Assembly: GCA_937949615.1 (NCBI GenBank)
Contig: CALEDQ010000020.1
Span: forward strand, 1 to 64,000
Source of the DNA: an uncultured bacterium
GTDB lineage: Bacteria > Muiribacteriota > Ozemobacteria > Ozemobacterales > Ozemobacteraceae
Length of the DNA: 64,000 nt
Direction of reading: 5' to 3'
The translations under genes and the position numbers were made by a program. The notes beneath the pieces were generated by a model that was not told the DNA's origin, did not search any database, and saw only the letters and a program-made list of their open reading frames with translations. Numbering within the stretch: position 1 is the stretch's first letter; the number at the start of each line of letters is the position of its first letter. Shown in pieces: positions 40,970 to 50,119 of the stretch.

Positions 40970-43568
40970 CGCCAGCAGACTGCCGGTCCCTGGCACAGTC
41001 ATCAATGGCTGCCGGATTGTCTCAGAGGTGGGTGCCGGCGGCATGGGCTCTGTTTTCAAGGCCCTTGACGAAACTCTCGGCAGACATGTCGCCATCAAAA
41101 TCATGCACCAGGCCTCTGATGAGCACATCGGCCGCACCCGCTTTCTACGCGAAGCCTCGGCAATTGCCCGCCTCGATCACCCTTCGATCGTCAAGATTTA
41201 CAGCTATGGTGAATACAATGGGCAGCCGTTTTTTATCATGGAATACGTTGAAGGCTGGTCGATTCGCGACTTCATCTCGCGTTGCCGCTTCATTCATTAT
41301 GCCGGGCACTCGCTGAATGACCTCAAGTTTTCGGGTTATCTGCGGCTGGCAAAGCCAGGAACTCCGATGTTTCTGCAGGATCTGGTCGAAAACCCGCTGG
41401 CAAATCCTGACTACCCGGCCAAGGTTCGCCGGCTGATGCATTCGGCGGCATCGGCACTGGCTGAAGCCCATCGCAACGAAATCATTCACCGCGACATCAA
41501 ATCTTCGAATATTCTGATCAGCGATGATACCAGAGTTAAAATCGTCGATTTCGGCCTGGTCAAGCAGCGTGGCGACAGCGAACTGACGAAAAGCGAGCAG
41601 TTCATGGGCACCCTTTCCTATGCGGCGCCTGAGCAGCTGATGGGCGAGCGGGGCCGGGTGACGGCGCAGACTGATATCTACAGCCTCGGTATCGTCATGT
41701 ATGAGCTTGCCACCCTTACCCACCCGATCAAAGGCGAAGACCCGGCGGCGCTGGTAGCTTTCATCACCCAGGGCAATGTCAAGCCGCCGCGCGAGATCAA
41801 TCCCCATATTTCAGGTGATTTTGAGGCCATCATCATGAAATGCCTCGACCGCAGCCCGGGGCGGCGTTATCACAGTGCGGCCGAATTGACCGAAGATCTG
41901 CTGCTGCGCAAAACGCAGCCCAACTGGTTCAGCGGCTTCAAAGACATGCTCAGGGGCTGGTTTCTCAAAGAGAGCCATATTATCGAACCGGCCGGAGAAG
42001 AAAGAGCCAGATCAGCGATCGGCATCGCCGAAGAAGAGCCTGATCCCGAATCGCCGCCGGGAGCAGCGTTGAAATTTCTGCGTTCGGCGCGCCAGAAGTT
42101 TTTTGTGAACTTTGCGGTCATCGAGGCAATCGACGAGCTGCGTCAGGCCCGCGAACTCGACCCCGACAACGCCGACATTATTTTTCTGATGTGCTTTGCG
42201 CTCAATACGGTCGCCGAGAGCACCGAGATAAAGCATATAATCGAAGCCTCGGCTCAGATGGCCGAAAGTGAAAATGAAAAGGACCGTGGCAAATACGAGC
42301 TGTCGCGGCAGATTTTCATGCTGCGCGATTACGAAGAGGGGCGCAAGCAAGCAATCAGACTGCAGCAGGTCTACCCTGACGACACCGATTTTGAATTTGC
42401 GCTGTTTTTCTGCCTTGAAACGCTCGGTAACTATACCGAAGCGATCAGGGTCGGCGAAAACCTGACACGCAAGGCTCCAGAGAACAACATTATGGCGGTG
42501 GCACAGAGTGAATGTTATTTCTCGATCATGGATTTCCGGCGCGCGATCGAGGTTCTCAGGGTCCGCATCGAAAAGCACCCAGACTTTCACAACCTGCGGC
42601 TGAAAGTCATTCAGGCGCTGCTGCTGAGCGGCCGCTATGACGAAGCAGCAGCTGAAGCCGAGCAGTCGCTTGCCAAAGACCCGATGAACATGCTGATGCA
42701 GTTTTATTACGGCCGTATTCTGGCATGCCGCAATGAGCTGCAGAAGTCTTACGGTGCTTTCAGACTGGCGGTCGGACTGCCGGGCGATGAAGGCCTCAGA
42801 GCCATGGGTTACTATTCCCTTTACCGGGTCATGGAACTGCTCAACCGCAACGAAACCGCGGTGCGACACCTCAGACAGGCGCGCAAAATCAAGCCGCAGA
42901 TGGCGTTTCTCACGACCCAGGAGCTGCAGAAAACCGTTGAAGCAGAGCTTATGCCCGGCATCAGAGATGAATTCAATGATGAGCCGTGGTTTGCGACAGT
43001 GCGCAAATATGCGCGCCTGATCTGCGCTGATTCGGCCGACATCAGGTCATACACGATCGGCAATTACGGCTGTACTTCGGTTCTGGTAGTGCACCCCGAC
43101 GGCAGCTTTTCGCATCAGCTTATTTTCAGCAATTTCAACATGTATGATTACGAGGAGCTGTACACCCAGCTCTGGCTGCCAGAGCTGGCGAGTTCGCCGT
43201 TCATCGACGAGAACGGCAACATTCTCACTTCGGTTTTTTATAAAATCGAAGGAGCTATCGGCGGCGGCATCGCCTCTCTGACTCTTGCCGAACCCTGGAA
43301 ATCAGGCCGCGGCAGCCACATCTGCTGTCGTCTCGCCGACGGCCGCCTCGAAAAGAGCCAGACCGGGAAAAAATTCATTTTACCGACACTGCCCCAGCCC
43401 GCCTGTCGCCGCCAGGCCTTCCTCATTGTTGTGCCGGCGACAATGGCTGCCAGCGCCTTCAGCATCGAGCCAGAAGAAACCGTCGCCTACGAAAAGAGCC
43501 GCGTCTACTGCTATTTTCCCTACCTGACCGCTGGCGAAACCTTCAGTCTAGAATTCAGCCTGAAATAA
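40962..43568 (+). CDS. Serine/threonine protein kinase with C-terminal TPR region
   Basis: 868 aa from the ATG at 40962, which has GGAGG 8 bases upstream. The kinase domain (about 15-330) is complete: glycine loop GAGGMGSVFKA, Lys in HVAIKIM, catalytic HRDIKSSNIL, DFG in VDFGLVK, PE in YAAPEQL. Between the hinge (YVEGWSIRDFI) and HRD there is an ~45-residue insertion. After a linker, TPR-like helical repeats run from about 370 to 650 (LDPDNADIIFLMCFAL, LGNYTEAIRVGENLTRKAP...). The C-terminal ~200 residues are a beta-rich region I do not recognise. No transmembrane helix, so a cytosolic Hanks-type kinase. Substrates are unknown; it overlaps the HAD phosphatase gene. Confidence 0.9.
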   Translation: MNNASRLPVPGTVINGCRIVSEVGAGGMGSVFKALDETLGRHVAIKIMHQASDEHIGRTRFLREASAIARLDHPSIVKIYSYGEYNGQPFFIMEYVEGWSIRDFISRCRFIHYAGHSLNDLKFSGYLRLAKPGTPMFLQDLVENPLANPDYPAKVRRLMHSAASALAEAHRNEIIHRDIKSSNILISDDTRVKIVDFGLVKQRGDSELTKSEQFMGTLSYAAPEQLMGERGRVTAQTDIYSLGIVMYELATLTHPIKGEDPAALVAFITQGNVKPPREINPHISGDFEAIIMKCLDRSPGRRYHSAAELTEDLLLRKTQPNWFSGFKDMLRGWFLKESHIIEPAGEERARSAIGIAEEEPDPESPPGAALKFLRSARQKFFVNFAVIEAIDELRQARELDPDNADIIFLMCFALNTVAESTEIKHIIEASAQMAESENEKDRGKYELSRQIFMLRDYEEGRKQAIRLQQVYPDDTDFEFALFFCLETLGNYTEAIRVGENLTRKAPENNIMAVAQSECYFSIMDFRRAIEVLRVRIEKHPDFHNLRLKVIQALLLSGRYDEAAAEAEQSLAKDPMNMLMQFYYGRILACRNELQKSYGAFRLAVGLPGDEGLRAMGYYSLYRVMELLNRNETAVRHLRQARKIKPQMAFLTTQELQKTVEAELMPGIRDEFNDEPWFATVRKYARLICADSADIRSYTIGNYGCTSVLVVHPDGSFSHQLIFSNFNMYDYEELYTQLWLPELASSPFIDENGNILTSVFYKIEGAIGGGIASLTLAEPWKSGRGSHICCRLADGRLEKSQTGKKFILPTLPQPACRRQAFLIVVPATMAASAFSIEPEETVAYEKSRVYCYFPYLTAGETFSLEFSLK

Positions 43569-43628
43569 CCACCTGCAGGTTCTGACGTCTGAAGTAATGT
43601 TTTTTGGGGCTGATGCGGGAAGCTGAAT

Positions 43629-44354
43629 TTACTTGTCGTTCTGCCAGGCTGGAAGGATTCTGACCAGCACAAAAATATTCTCACAACGTTCAGAATTTTT
43701 CTCAAGGGGCGGCTGGAATTCGACCAGGACCCATTGCCCAATCGGTATCTCAAGGCTTTTGTCAAACTTTCTATCGATATCGGCTTTTTTGCCCTTTCTA
43801 TGGTGCTGACCATTAATATGAGCCTTTATCGTGCATTTTACCGTTTTCTGCACATCACTGGCGTAGCCACATGAAATCATGGCTTTCTGCGAAAGATTAA
43901 GCACCAGATCGCCCTCTGAGACCGGAGGATAGTCTGAATCAAAATTTCCGGCAGCGCCGTAGGGTTTGACTTCCTGAGAATGTTCATAGATTTGAATTAC
44001 TTCACGAAACCGTTCTTCCGGCTTCATCGAAGCAAAGCGACTGACCGGAATGCCTTCGGGGTCTATGGACACAAATACTGCAACCGAGATCTCATTCACC
44101 AAACCCGCTTCGCGGCGTTTTTCAAGGTATTCTTTGAATTCTCTCAGGGTTAAATTCTGCCCGGTACGCTTGTTGTGTTTTTCAAGCAGCGGAATATACA
44201 TCTGATCGGCATTTTTGCCATCGATTTTAAAAACAGGCTCGGCAGGAACCGCGCCTGCATGTTCAGACTGATTAACAGTCGCGCTGAAACAGGGTGCAGA
44301 AAAGACTGCAACCAGACAAAGCAAAAGTACCGCCAGTTTGTATATTTTATTCAT
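43629..44354 (-). CDS. Exported protein of unknown function (241 aa)
   Basis: The start at 44354 has GGAG 5 bases upstream and begins a clear signal peptide (MNKIYKLAVLLLCLVAVFSA, cleavage near CFSA). The mature part has two halves: a helical segment containing YIPLLEKHNKRTGQNLTLRE and FKEYLEKRREAGL, and a beta-rich C-terminal half (LVLNLSQKAMISCGY, HINGQHHRKGKK, EIPIGQWVLVEFQPPLE, IFVLVRILP). I recognise no family. It is the last of four minus-strand accessory genes. Two Cys in the mature C-terminal half (CGYASD.., KCTIK) may pair. Confidence 0.6.
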   Translation of the reverse strand: MNKIYKLAVLLLCLVAVFSAPCFSATVNQSEHAGAVPAEPVFKIDGKNADQMYIPLLEKHNKRTGQNLTLREFKEYLEKRREAGLVNEISVAVFVSIDPEGIPVSRFASMKPEERFREVIQIYEHSQEVKPYGAAGNFDSDYPPVSEGDLVLNLSQKAMISCGYASDVQKTVKCTIKAHINGQHHRKGKKADIDRKFDKSLEIPIGQWVLVEFQPPLEKNSERCENIFVLVRILPAWQNDK

Positions 44355-44422
44355 ATTTTCTCCTTCATAATTAGCAGAGCATAGCAAAAATAAATCATTC
44401 CCGGGCAAGAAAAATTTACCCT

Positions 44423-44974
44423 CTAGTCAACTTTAACCAGCGGCTTTGTCGCGCTCCTCCTGTCGGAACCAATGGTAGCGATTTTTTGCAGCAGATTCGC
44501 CCGGGCGATTTCAGCCTGGTTTGCCTGCGAAAAGCCATGAATGCGAATTCCCCAGACGTGGTCGTTGAAAATTCTATTACCGCTGACTTTGATCCAGTCA
44601 TTGTTTTTCCGATTTTCTTCCATTTTTATAAAAATACTCTGGTTCCAGGCGCCGCCCTTCAGATATATTGTGCCACCGCCATTTTTCAGCTCTGCAATCT
44701 TCTTCAAAAGCTCAGAACGACTGGAAACAATCACCGGCGCAAAAGTTTTACTTCCCGAAGTAAAATTCTCTTTCAGGGGAAAATTCTGCCCGGTTTCTGC
44801 CTTCGCCCCGGCTTTATTACCACTTCCTTCATCATCAATGGCAACAGACTGTTTGATGATTACTTCACCGGCCCGAAAAGGATTATCAGCAGCCATAATT
44901 CTGTTGGAAAGCAACAGGGCAAGCAACAGACTCAGTATTTTCGATTTTCTTGAATTCACCACCGGGTATTTCAC
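44423..44974 (-). CDS. Exported protein, possible truncated parallel beta-helix protein
   Basis: 183 aa. A signal peptide (SKILSLLLALLLSNRIMA, then ADNPF) is followed by ~70 residues of low similarity to anything. The segment VIVSSRSELLKKIAELKNGG then TIYLKGG and IKVSGNRIFNDHVWGIRIHG resembles the first turns of polysaccharide-lyase or right-handed beta-helix proteins (a right-then-GTIYLKGG opening and HDNRI-type coil). Such proteins are normally >350 residues, so this is either a short variant or a truncated remnant. The C-terminus after ATKPLVKVD stops abruptly. Function unknown. Confidence 0.5.
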   Translation of the reverse strand: MKYPVVNSRKSKILSLLLALLLSNRIMAADNPFRAGEVIIKQSVAIDDEGSGNKAGAKAETGQNFPLKENFTSGSKTFAPVIVSSRSELLKKIAELKNGGGTIYLKGGAWNQSIFIKMEENRKNNDWIKVSGNRIFNDHVWGIRIHGFSQANQAEIARANLLQKIATIGSDRRSATKPLVKVD

Positions 44975-44997
44975 AGTTGCCTCCTCGGGGCTTCAAC

Positions 44998-45663
44998 TTA
45001 GCTATATTTTAACAGAACACAATTTAAAGAGGTAATCAGGGCCTTATGAATTTCAGAGCCAGTACCGCTGATTGAAAAAGAATTTTCTGATTCTTCTTCT
45101 AAACGCAGTTCTGCCCGCTCGCCTGCCAGGGATTTGAACAGATAGAACCTTTTGCCTGATGCGTCAGTTATATCTGATAACATTTCCAGTTCGAAGTCTA
45201 CACCTTCCGGGCTTTCTTTACACCGTTCCTGTCGAAAACCGGCACAGACAGAATGTGAACTCGAACTTCTGTCTGTAACGGCACACCAGAATTCTTCGTC
45301 GCCAATGGTGCCGGTAACAAAATAATCTGACGGCAAAACAGGCATATTACCGGGGTTCTCGACTCTGGCCTGTTCAGGCTCAACCCGCAGGTCAACCTTG
45401 AGACTGCCAAAGAGGCCGGTAACGTAAAAAATCGGATCTTCTTCGATAATCAACCCGAATGCCGTTGCCATTGCATATCTCTTAACCCTTACAGTTTTGA
45501 GTCTGGTATGGGCCGGCAGACACGCATCAATGGTTTCCCATGCGGCGCAGCCTTCATTCTGCTGCAAAACCAGAAATTTCTGCCTGAAGGCGAGACATTC
45601 AGTTTCGGTCAGGCAGCTAAAAGCAAGCAAAAGACAATGAAATACAAATCTGAGAGACTTCAA
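44998..45663 (-). CDS. Exported protein of unknown function (221 aa)
   Basis: I place the start at a TTG (45663): AGGAG lies 6 bases upstream and the product then begins with a proper signal peptide (KSLRFVFHCLLLAFSCLTE..., cleavage near CLA). The longer frame from 45723 puts 20 charged residues before it. The mature protein is acidic with several Cys (EGCAAWETIDACLPAH, CAVTD, CAGFRQERC), suggesting disulfides and a periplasmic or surface location. No family recognised. It ends 23 bases before the beta-helix-like gene. Confidence 0.55.
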   Translation of the reverse strand: MKSLRFVFHCLLLAFSCLTETECLAFRQKFLVLQQNEGCAAWETIDACLPAHTRLKTVRVKRYAMATAFGLIIEEDPIFYVTGLFGSLKVDLRVEPEQARVENPGNMPVLPSDYFVTGTIGDEEFWCAVTDRSSSSHSVCAGFRQERCKESPEGVDFELEMLSDITDASGKRFYLFKSLAGERAELRLEEESENSFSISGTGSEIHKALITSLNCVLLKYS

Positions 45664-45808
45664 ACCATTCTCCTGAGGTTCTTCAGCTTTCGACCGGCGA
45701 AATCTGATACTAACAACAGGCATGGAAATGCAACAGAAGCGACTTTTTATCGCTATCTGATCATCAACTCAGAGGATTTCGGCAGAAATTTTATATATTT
45801 TCAGAAAA

Positions 45809-48679
45809 TCAGATCAATGCCTGCCAGGGTCGACAAAAAGCAATTTTCACGGTTCTTTCACCGCAATGGCTCGACAGGCTCAGTCTAATGGCTACGCCGG
45901 CACTTTCAAGCAGTTTTCTGAGTCGATATATTGCTGCCTTGAAAGCTTCAAGATCCCATTCAGGATCATACCCGATTCCCCAGACCTCTTGAAACAGTCG
46001 GGAAACCGGCACTTCCGGAAAACCCTGAATCAGTGCAATAAACAGTCGGAAAGGCAGAGACGTTTTTCTGAACTGAAAAAAGCGGCCATCAACCTTTACG
46101 CCCCCTTTTTGTCCATCGATGCAAAGAGAGTTCGAGCTTGAGTTTCGCCATTTTTGAGATTCGACAGGGCTTAAGACTCGACTGCCGCCCGCTGCAATAA
46201 GCAACGCATTTTTCTGCCGGCAGTTTTTTTTGAGATGGGCGTCAACAATACACCTCAAGCCTGGCAGAATTTTCATCAGTCTCTGCAACTGTCGTCCTGT
46301 GGTTTTCTTGAGGTGAAAGCGCAGATAATCTGACGCTGCCTCAGAGTTAAGAGCAACAAGGGGTTTGGCATACCATGGCCAGAATGGGTCAAAGTTTCTG
46401 GTCGTATTCAATTTCTCCAGGCATTCCTGCACATTGCTCCGTTCAACGCCTGCAACATCGTCAACGACTGCAACATCATTCAGACCCAGAAAAAGTCTCA
46501 ATCTTAGTGCCTGGTCTCTTTCTCCAAAGCCACCCGAAGTTTCCGTGGCTTTTTTCAGAAATTCAATTCCGTCTCGATCATTGCCAGATAAAAGAGCCTG
46601 TCCTTTTCTAAAAAAGGCTTCTGATCTGTCTTCCGGTGTCAAACGGGCAAACCCGGGGTTGTCGATAATCTGATCAAGCAATCCGATCGCTTCCGGGAAA
46701 CGACCCGTCAACATACTGGAAATCGCCAGAAACAGTTTTTTGATAAACCAGGCACGTTCAGAAAGTCTGGTCTCATCGATTTTTTCGAGTTCTGCAGCAT
46801 GCTGCGAGGCACTGAAAGAAAACCCCGCGATCTGATACGCCCAGACAAGCATCGCAAGCGTTATGCACAAAGTATCCGGGCAGGTTGATGGATTAAGCAG
46901 CTGGCGACTTCTTAATTCAGAAAGATATTTGATCGCTTTGGCAGTCTGGCCGGTATTGATCATCGCCATAGCCGCGCCCTGCTCTGCCTGACCGACACTG
47001 TCATGCGCCTGAAGCCGAACATAGATTTCGGCGGCCATTTTGAACAGTTTCCCGGCCTGGGAATACTTGCTGCACCTGAATTCAACGAGGGCCAGGTTAT
47101 AGAACGCCTTGGCGCAGTGTTCAATCCGTTCATATTGTTTAAATTCACGCAGGGCTCTTAAATAGCGGTTTCTGGCAGTCTGCAGATTACCCCTCGCAAA
47201 CTCCAGATTTCCATACATCAGCCAGACGCCCCCGGTCTTTTCCGGAGCATGTTGCTGAAAAATACTGGCGGCTCTAACAAGGCTCTGATGCCCTTCATCA
47301 TACCTTTTGAGAGCAAACAGAACACTGCCCATCGATAGATACAGATCAGCAAAGGCAACTGGACGATTTTTTCTGCCTTCTGCTTCACTTAAAGCTCGCG
47401 AAAGAATAGTCAGAGCCTCGTCATGCTGGCCGTTACGTCGGTAAACCATTGCTGACAGGCGAAAGATTTCTGGAGGAAGGTCTTTTTCTGTTTGCAAAAT
47501 CTCTGGAAGCAGCCATGAAATCGTCTCATAGGCTTCGGCACGAACGAGCTCCATTCCCCGCTTTTCAAGAGCCTCGATAACAGCTTTCTTCATCTTCTGA
47601 CGCCAGGCGAAATAAATGCCACATTCCAGTTCTTCAAACGTGCCGTTTTCAACCAGTTTTAATACCTGGTTGCGGAAATCAGGAATCAATTCATGCAGAT
47701 TTTTCATTTCCTTGAGATTTTTCAGGCATAAATCAGGCAAATCCGGAGAAGCGGCACCTATCGTTTTGCCTTTAAAAATACTCATCAGCATGCCGTCTTG
47801 CGAACTCAACCTCTGAAGCACATCTCTGGAGCTAAAAAATTCATTCAACCGCCTGACATTTCTCGGCCTGGTGTCGCCAAGAACCGGTAACCATCGATTT
47901 TTGCAGCAGAATTCGCAAAAGCGCCCGAATCGTCTTAATTCTCTCCAGCCAGAATCTTCTTCTGGCTCAGGGATTGCAGAGCAATCGACCGGAACGGCAA
48001 GAAGTCTGGCCGGAAAATGAACCCCCGTAAGGCTATCCCAGACAAGGTCATCCTTCTTGTATCTGCGGTCGAGTAATACCGGTGTTTTTGCAGGCTTGAA
48101 CCTCACAAGCTCACGTTTCGACAGCCTGCCGGCCCAGAGCAGCCAGAACAGACAACGCTTCAAAGCTGAATCTGAAACACTTCCGGCCAGGTGCAGAAGG
48201 TCATTTTTTTTACCCGTAAAAACTGCAAACAGTTTGGCAACTGACTCAATACCGGGAGAGCAGGCCGAATCTGAAATGATATCGACCAAAGTCATTTCTG
48301 GTGTAGAAACAGGGAATTTCATGCCGCCAGCTCGAAACATGACAATTTTCCGTGGGCGGTTCGAGTCATGAAAGACAGGTTTGAAGGCAAAGCCATCATG
48401 AACGACAGGCTTTCTTGATTTTGAAGTGACAAAAGTCAGCTGAGTCAAAGGCGTGAAAAGCATATTCTGAAGCAAAAGAGCGCTTTGATGTGAGACATAT
48501 TCGCCGGCAGCCGGGTCGAGAGAGCCAAGCAAATTTCGAAGCTTCCTCTGCACAATCGCAGGGAGTTTAAGCAATTCTTCCACAAAAAATGCAGATTTTT
48601 CAGCGGCAGGGTTAGAAGGCATGGCTTTTACGTCATTATTCGCATTATCATTTTGCAGGCTATTATATAATAAATCCAT
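45809..48679 (-). CDS. Large TPR-domain regulator with C-terminal winged-helix DNA-binding domain
   Basis: 956 aa from the ATG at 48679 (a TTG three bases earlier is possible; no good ribosome site is seen). Residues 1-330 are of unknown nature (LLKLPAIVQRKLRNLLGSLD, then several Cys). From about 340 to 720 run TPR-type helical repeats (ALTILSRALSEAEG, SLVRAASIFQQHAP, AFYNLALVEFRCSKYSQAGK). The last ~100 residues (FRLFIALIQGFPEVPVSRLF, QEVWGIGYDPEWDLEAFKAA, IYRLRKLLESAG) match an OmpR/PhoB-type winged helix. SARP/BTAD regulators have the reverse order (DNA-binding first). No receiver domain is present. It probably senses through the TPR part and regulates nearby exported proteins (inference). 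Confidence 0.75.
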   Translation of the reverse strand: MDLLYNSLQNDNANNDVKAMPSNPAAEKSAFFVEELLKLPAIVQRKLRNLLGSLDPAAGEYVSHQSALLLQNMLFTPLTQLTFVTSKSRKPVVHDGFAFKPVFHDSNRPRKIVMFRAGGMKFPVSTPEMTLVDIISDSACSPGIESVAKLFAVFTGKKNDLLHLAGSVSDSALKRCLFWLLWAGRLSKRELVRFKPAKTPVLLDRRYKKDDLVWDSLTGVHFPARLLAVPVDCSAIPEPEEDSGWRELRRFGRFCEFCCKNRWLPVLGDTRPRNVRRLNEFFSSRDVLQRLSSQDGMLMSIFKGKTIGAASPDLPDLCLKNLKEMKNLHELIPDFRNQVLKLVENGTFEELECGIYFAWRQKMKKAVIEALEKRGMELVRAEAYETISWLLPEILQTEKDLPPEIFRLSAMVYRRNGQHDEALTILSRALSEAEGRKNRPVAFADLYLSMGSVLFALKRYDEGHQSLVRAASIFQQHAPEKTGGVWLMYGNLEFARGNLQTARNRYLRALREFKQYERIEHCAKAFYNLALVEFRCSKYSQAGKLFKMAAEIYVRLQAHDSVGQAEQGAAMAMINTGQTAKAIKYLSELRSRQLLNPSTCPDTLCITLAMLVWAYQIAGFSFSASQHAAELEKIDETRLSERAWFIKKLFLAISSMLTGRFPEAIGLLDQIIDNPGFARLTPEDRSEAFFRKGQALLSGNDRDGIEFLKKATETSGGFGERDQALRLRLFLGLNDVAVVDDVAGVERSNVQECLEKLNTTRNFDPFWPWYAKPLVALNSEAASDYLRFHLKKTTGRQLQRLMKILPGLRCIVDAHLKKNCRQKNALLIAAGGSRVLSPVESQKWRNSSSNSLCIDGQKGGVKVDGRFFQFRKTSLPFRLFIALIQGFPEVPVSRLFQEVWGIGYDPEWDLEAFKAAIYRLRKLLESAGVAIRLSLSSHCGERTVKIAFCRPWQALI
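48666..48671 (+). promoter_or_regulatory. Candidate -10 box for the NTF2-like gene
   Basis: TATAAT at 48666-48671, inside the first codons of the divergent TPR regulator, about 23 bases before the ribosome site AGGAG (48694-48698) of the NTF2-like gene. The -35 region is weak. Confidence 0.4.
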
Positions 48680-48705
48680 CAATTGATTTCACTCAGGAGT
48701 GACCC

Positions 48706-49092
48706 ATGACCCCACGTGCAGTTGTCGAGGCTTTCTATGCGGCGATGAACAGCAATGATTTTACGGCGGCAACGCGCTGGCTGGCCGAAGATTTCGAATG
48801 TTTCTGGCCGCAGTCAGCAGAGCTGATCTGCGGGCGCCGCAATTTTGCCGCGATCAACAGCGCCTACCCTGCCAACGGTCGCTGGGTATTTGAAACCGAT
48901 TCGCTGGTCAGCGATGGCAATCAGGTTGTAACCAGCGTCAGAGTCACCGATGGGGTTGTGAAAGCCAGGGCAATAACATTTCACACCGTCGAAAACGGCC
49001 TGATCAGTCGCCAGACAGAATACTGGCCCGACCCATTCGAAGCCCCGGCCTGGCGTCGGCAGTGGGTAAAACTCACCACTGCCGAGCTATGA
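48706..49092 (+). CDS. NTF2/SnoaL-like small protein
   Basis: 128 aa. The pattern is typical of the SnoaL/ketosteroid-isomerase-like (NTF2) fold: an N-terminal helix AVVEAFYAAMNSNDFTAATRW, LAEDFECFWPQ, a beta-sheet half with VVTSVRVTDGVVKARAITFH and the C-terminal ENGLISRQTEYWPDPFEAP. It has the ExYW-DP ending common in SnoaL-like polyketide cyclase homologues. The enzymatic role is unknown. AGGAG is 7 bases before the ATG. The start lies only 23-27 bases from the divergent regulator's start, so their control regions overlap. Confidence 0.85.
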   Translation: MTPRAVVEAFYAAMNSNDFTAATRWLAEDFECFWPQSAELICGRRNFAAINSAYPANGRWVFETDSLVSDGNQVVTSVRVTDGVVKARAITFHTVENGLISRQTEYWPDPFEAPAWRRQWVKLTTAEL

Positions 49093-49209
49093 AACAGCTG
49101 AACTGAGGGATCACAGATTATGCTTTATCTGACAAACACATTATCCTATTGCCATGCTAAGTTTAGATGGCCTGAAAGCACATCCTGTAACTCTTTTGTT
49201 TACGGAGAA

Positions 49210-49878
49210 ATGAAAAGGAAAAGAACTTTCACCATATTTTTCCTGGCCCTTTTCTCTTTATTCTCGACCACATCTTTGCTCGCCCTGGATAAGGCGACAC
49301 TCTTAGCCAAGATAGCTGCTGCCGACACGCCAGTTTCAGCACAAGAAGCATATAACCTGGCTTGTAATAATCCGGATATTCTGGAGGAAATCCTTTTCAT
49401 TAAAGGGGGCACAATAGAAAGGTCATGGGCTTTGGCTATTTTGCCTACTTGCGTGCAAAATAAGAAATTTCCTCAAGAGCGATTTTTACGTTCAGTGTCT
49501 AAGCTACTGGCAACTATCGAAACGCTTGTCGACCCATCAATTCTTCAGAACAAGCGCCTGGAAATAATATCCATCCTGGGCACTTTTAGTTCCGAGCAGC
49601 CTTGTTCTCTAACAGACAGCTTGTCATCCCTTGTTTTGATGTTAAATTCTTTTTATGCAGAAGGTTTAATTAAGGACAAATCATTTCATGAAAATCTGCA
49701 GGGCAAAGTTAAAAGCAGTTTAGCTGCCGTGGCCGACAAACAAAAGATCATAAAGGTCCTTGAATCCATAATCAAGGAAACAACAGAACAGGACGCCAGG
49801 CTTCTAACTTCAGAGGCTGCAAGTGCCTTGAATCTTTATTGCAACAACATGATCAATCAACTCTCTGATCAAAACTGA
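49210..49878 (+). CDS. Exported protein of unknown function (222 aa), AT-rich
   Basis: The ATG at 49210 begins a strong signal peptide (MKRKRTFTIFFLALFSLFST, cleavage near LLALD) and has GGAG two bases upstream (tight spacing). The frame continues upstream to 49120 without features. The mature part is all-helical (KATLLAKIAAADTPVSAQEA, NNPDILEEILFIKGG, ERSWALAILPTC, LEIISILGTFSSEQPCSL). The base composition is visibly lower in GC than the flanking core genes, suggesting recent acquisition together with the toxin-antitoxin genes downstream. No family recognised. Confidence 0.55.
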   Translation: MKRKRTFTIFFLALFSLFSTTSLLALDKATLLAKIAAADTPVSAQEAYNLACNNPDILEEILFIKGGTIERSWALAILPTCVQNKKFPQERFLRSVSKLLATIETLVDPSILQNKRLEIISILGTFSSEQPCSLTDSLSSLVLMLNSFYAEGLIKDKSFHENLQGKVKSSLAAVADKQKIIKVLESIIKETTEQDARLLTSEAASALNLYCNNMINQLSDQN

Positions 49879-49906
49879 TCCCACTTACTGGCAAGTTCGG
49901 CTATGA

Positions 49907-50074
49907 CTGATCTTACTTAATATTTATGCGGCGTTTTATGCCTCAAAACAAGGCTTTCGAGAAGACCAGGACCGTCCTTGTGGCGTTTATAAACCAGGAG
50001 CTGCCAAGAAATATCTCGACCACCCTCCCGAGAACAACTGGAAAACGATCTCACTAAATGGTCTCCAAATATAA
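49907..50074 (+). pseudogene. Possible gene remnant without start codon
   Basis: A 55-codon frame, open from a CTG after a TGA, ending in TAA at 50072. The translation is protein-like (AAFYASKQGF, GVYKPGAAKKYLDHPPENNW) but no ATG/GTG with a ribosome site opens it. It sits in the ~240-base gap between the AT-rich exported protein and the toxin-antitoxin promoter and may be the tail of a decayed gene. Confidence 0.25.
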
Positions 50075-50080
50075 AGCACG

Positions 50081-50109
50081 TTGCAAAACTGTATGTTTTA
50101 AACTACAAT
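50081..50109 (+). promoter_or_regulatory. Promoter of the toxin-antitoxin operon
   Basis: TTGCAA (50081-50086), 17 bases, TACAAT (50104-50109). A short palindrome GTTT-T-AAAC lies between the boxes and could be the antitoxin operator. The predicted start (about 50116) leaves only ~4 bases before the toxin ATG at 50120. Confidence 0.65.
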
Positions 50110-50119
50110 TAGATTAGAT

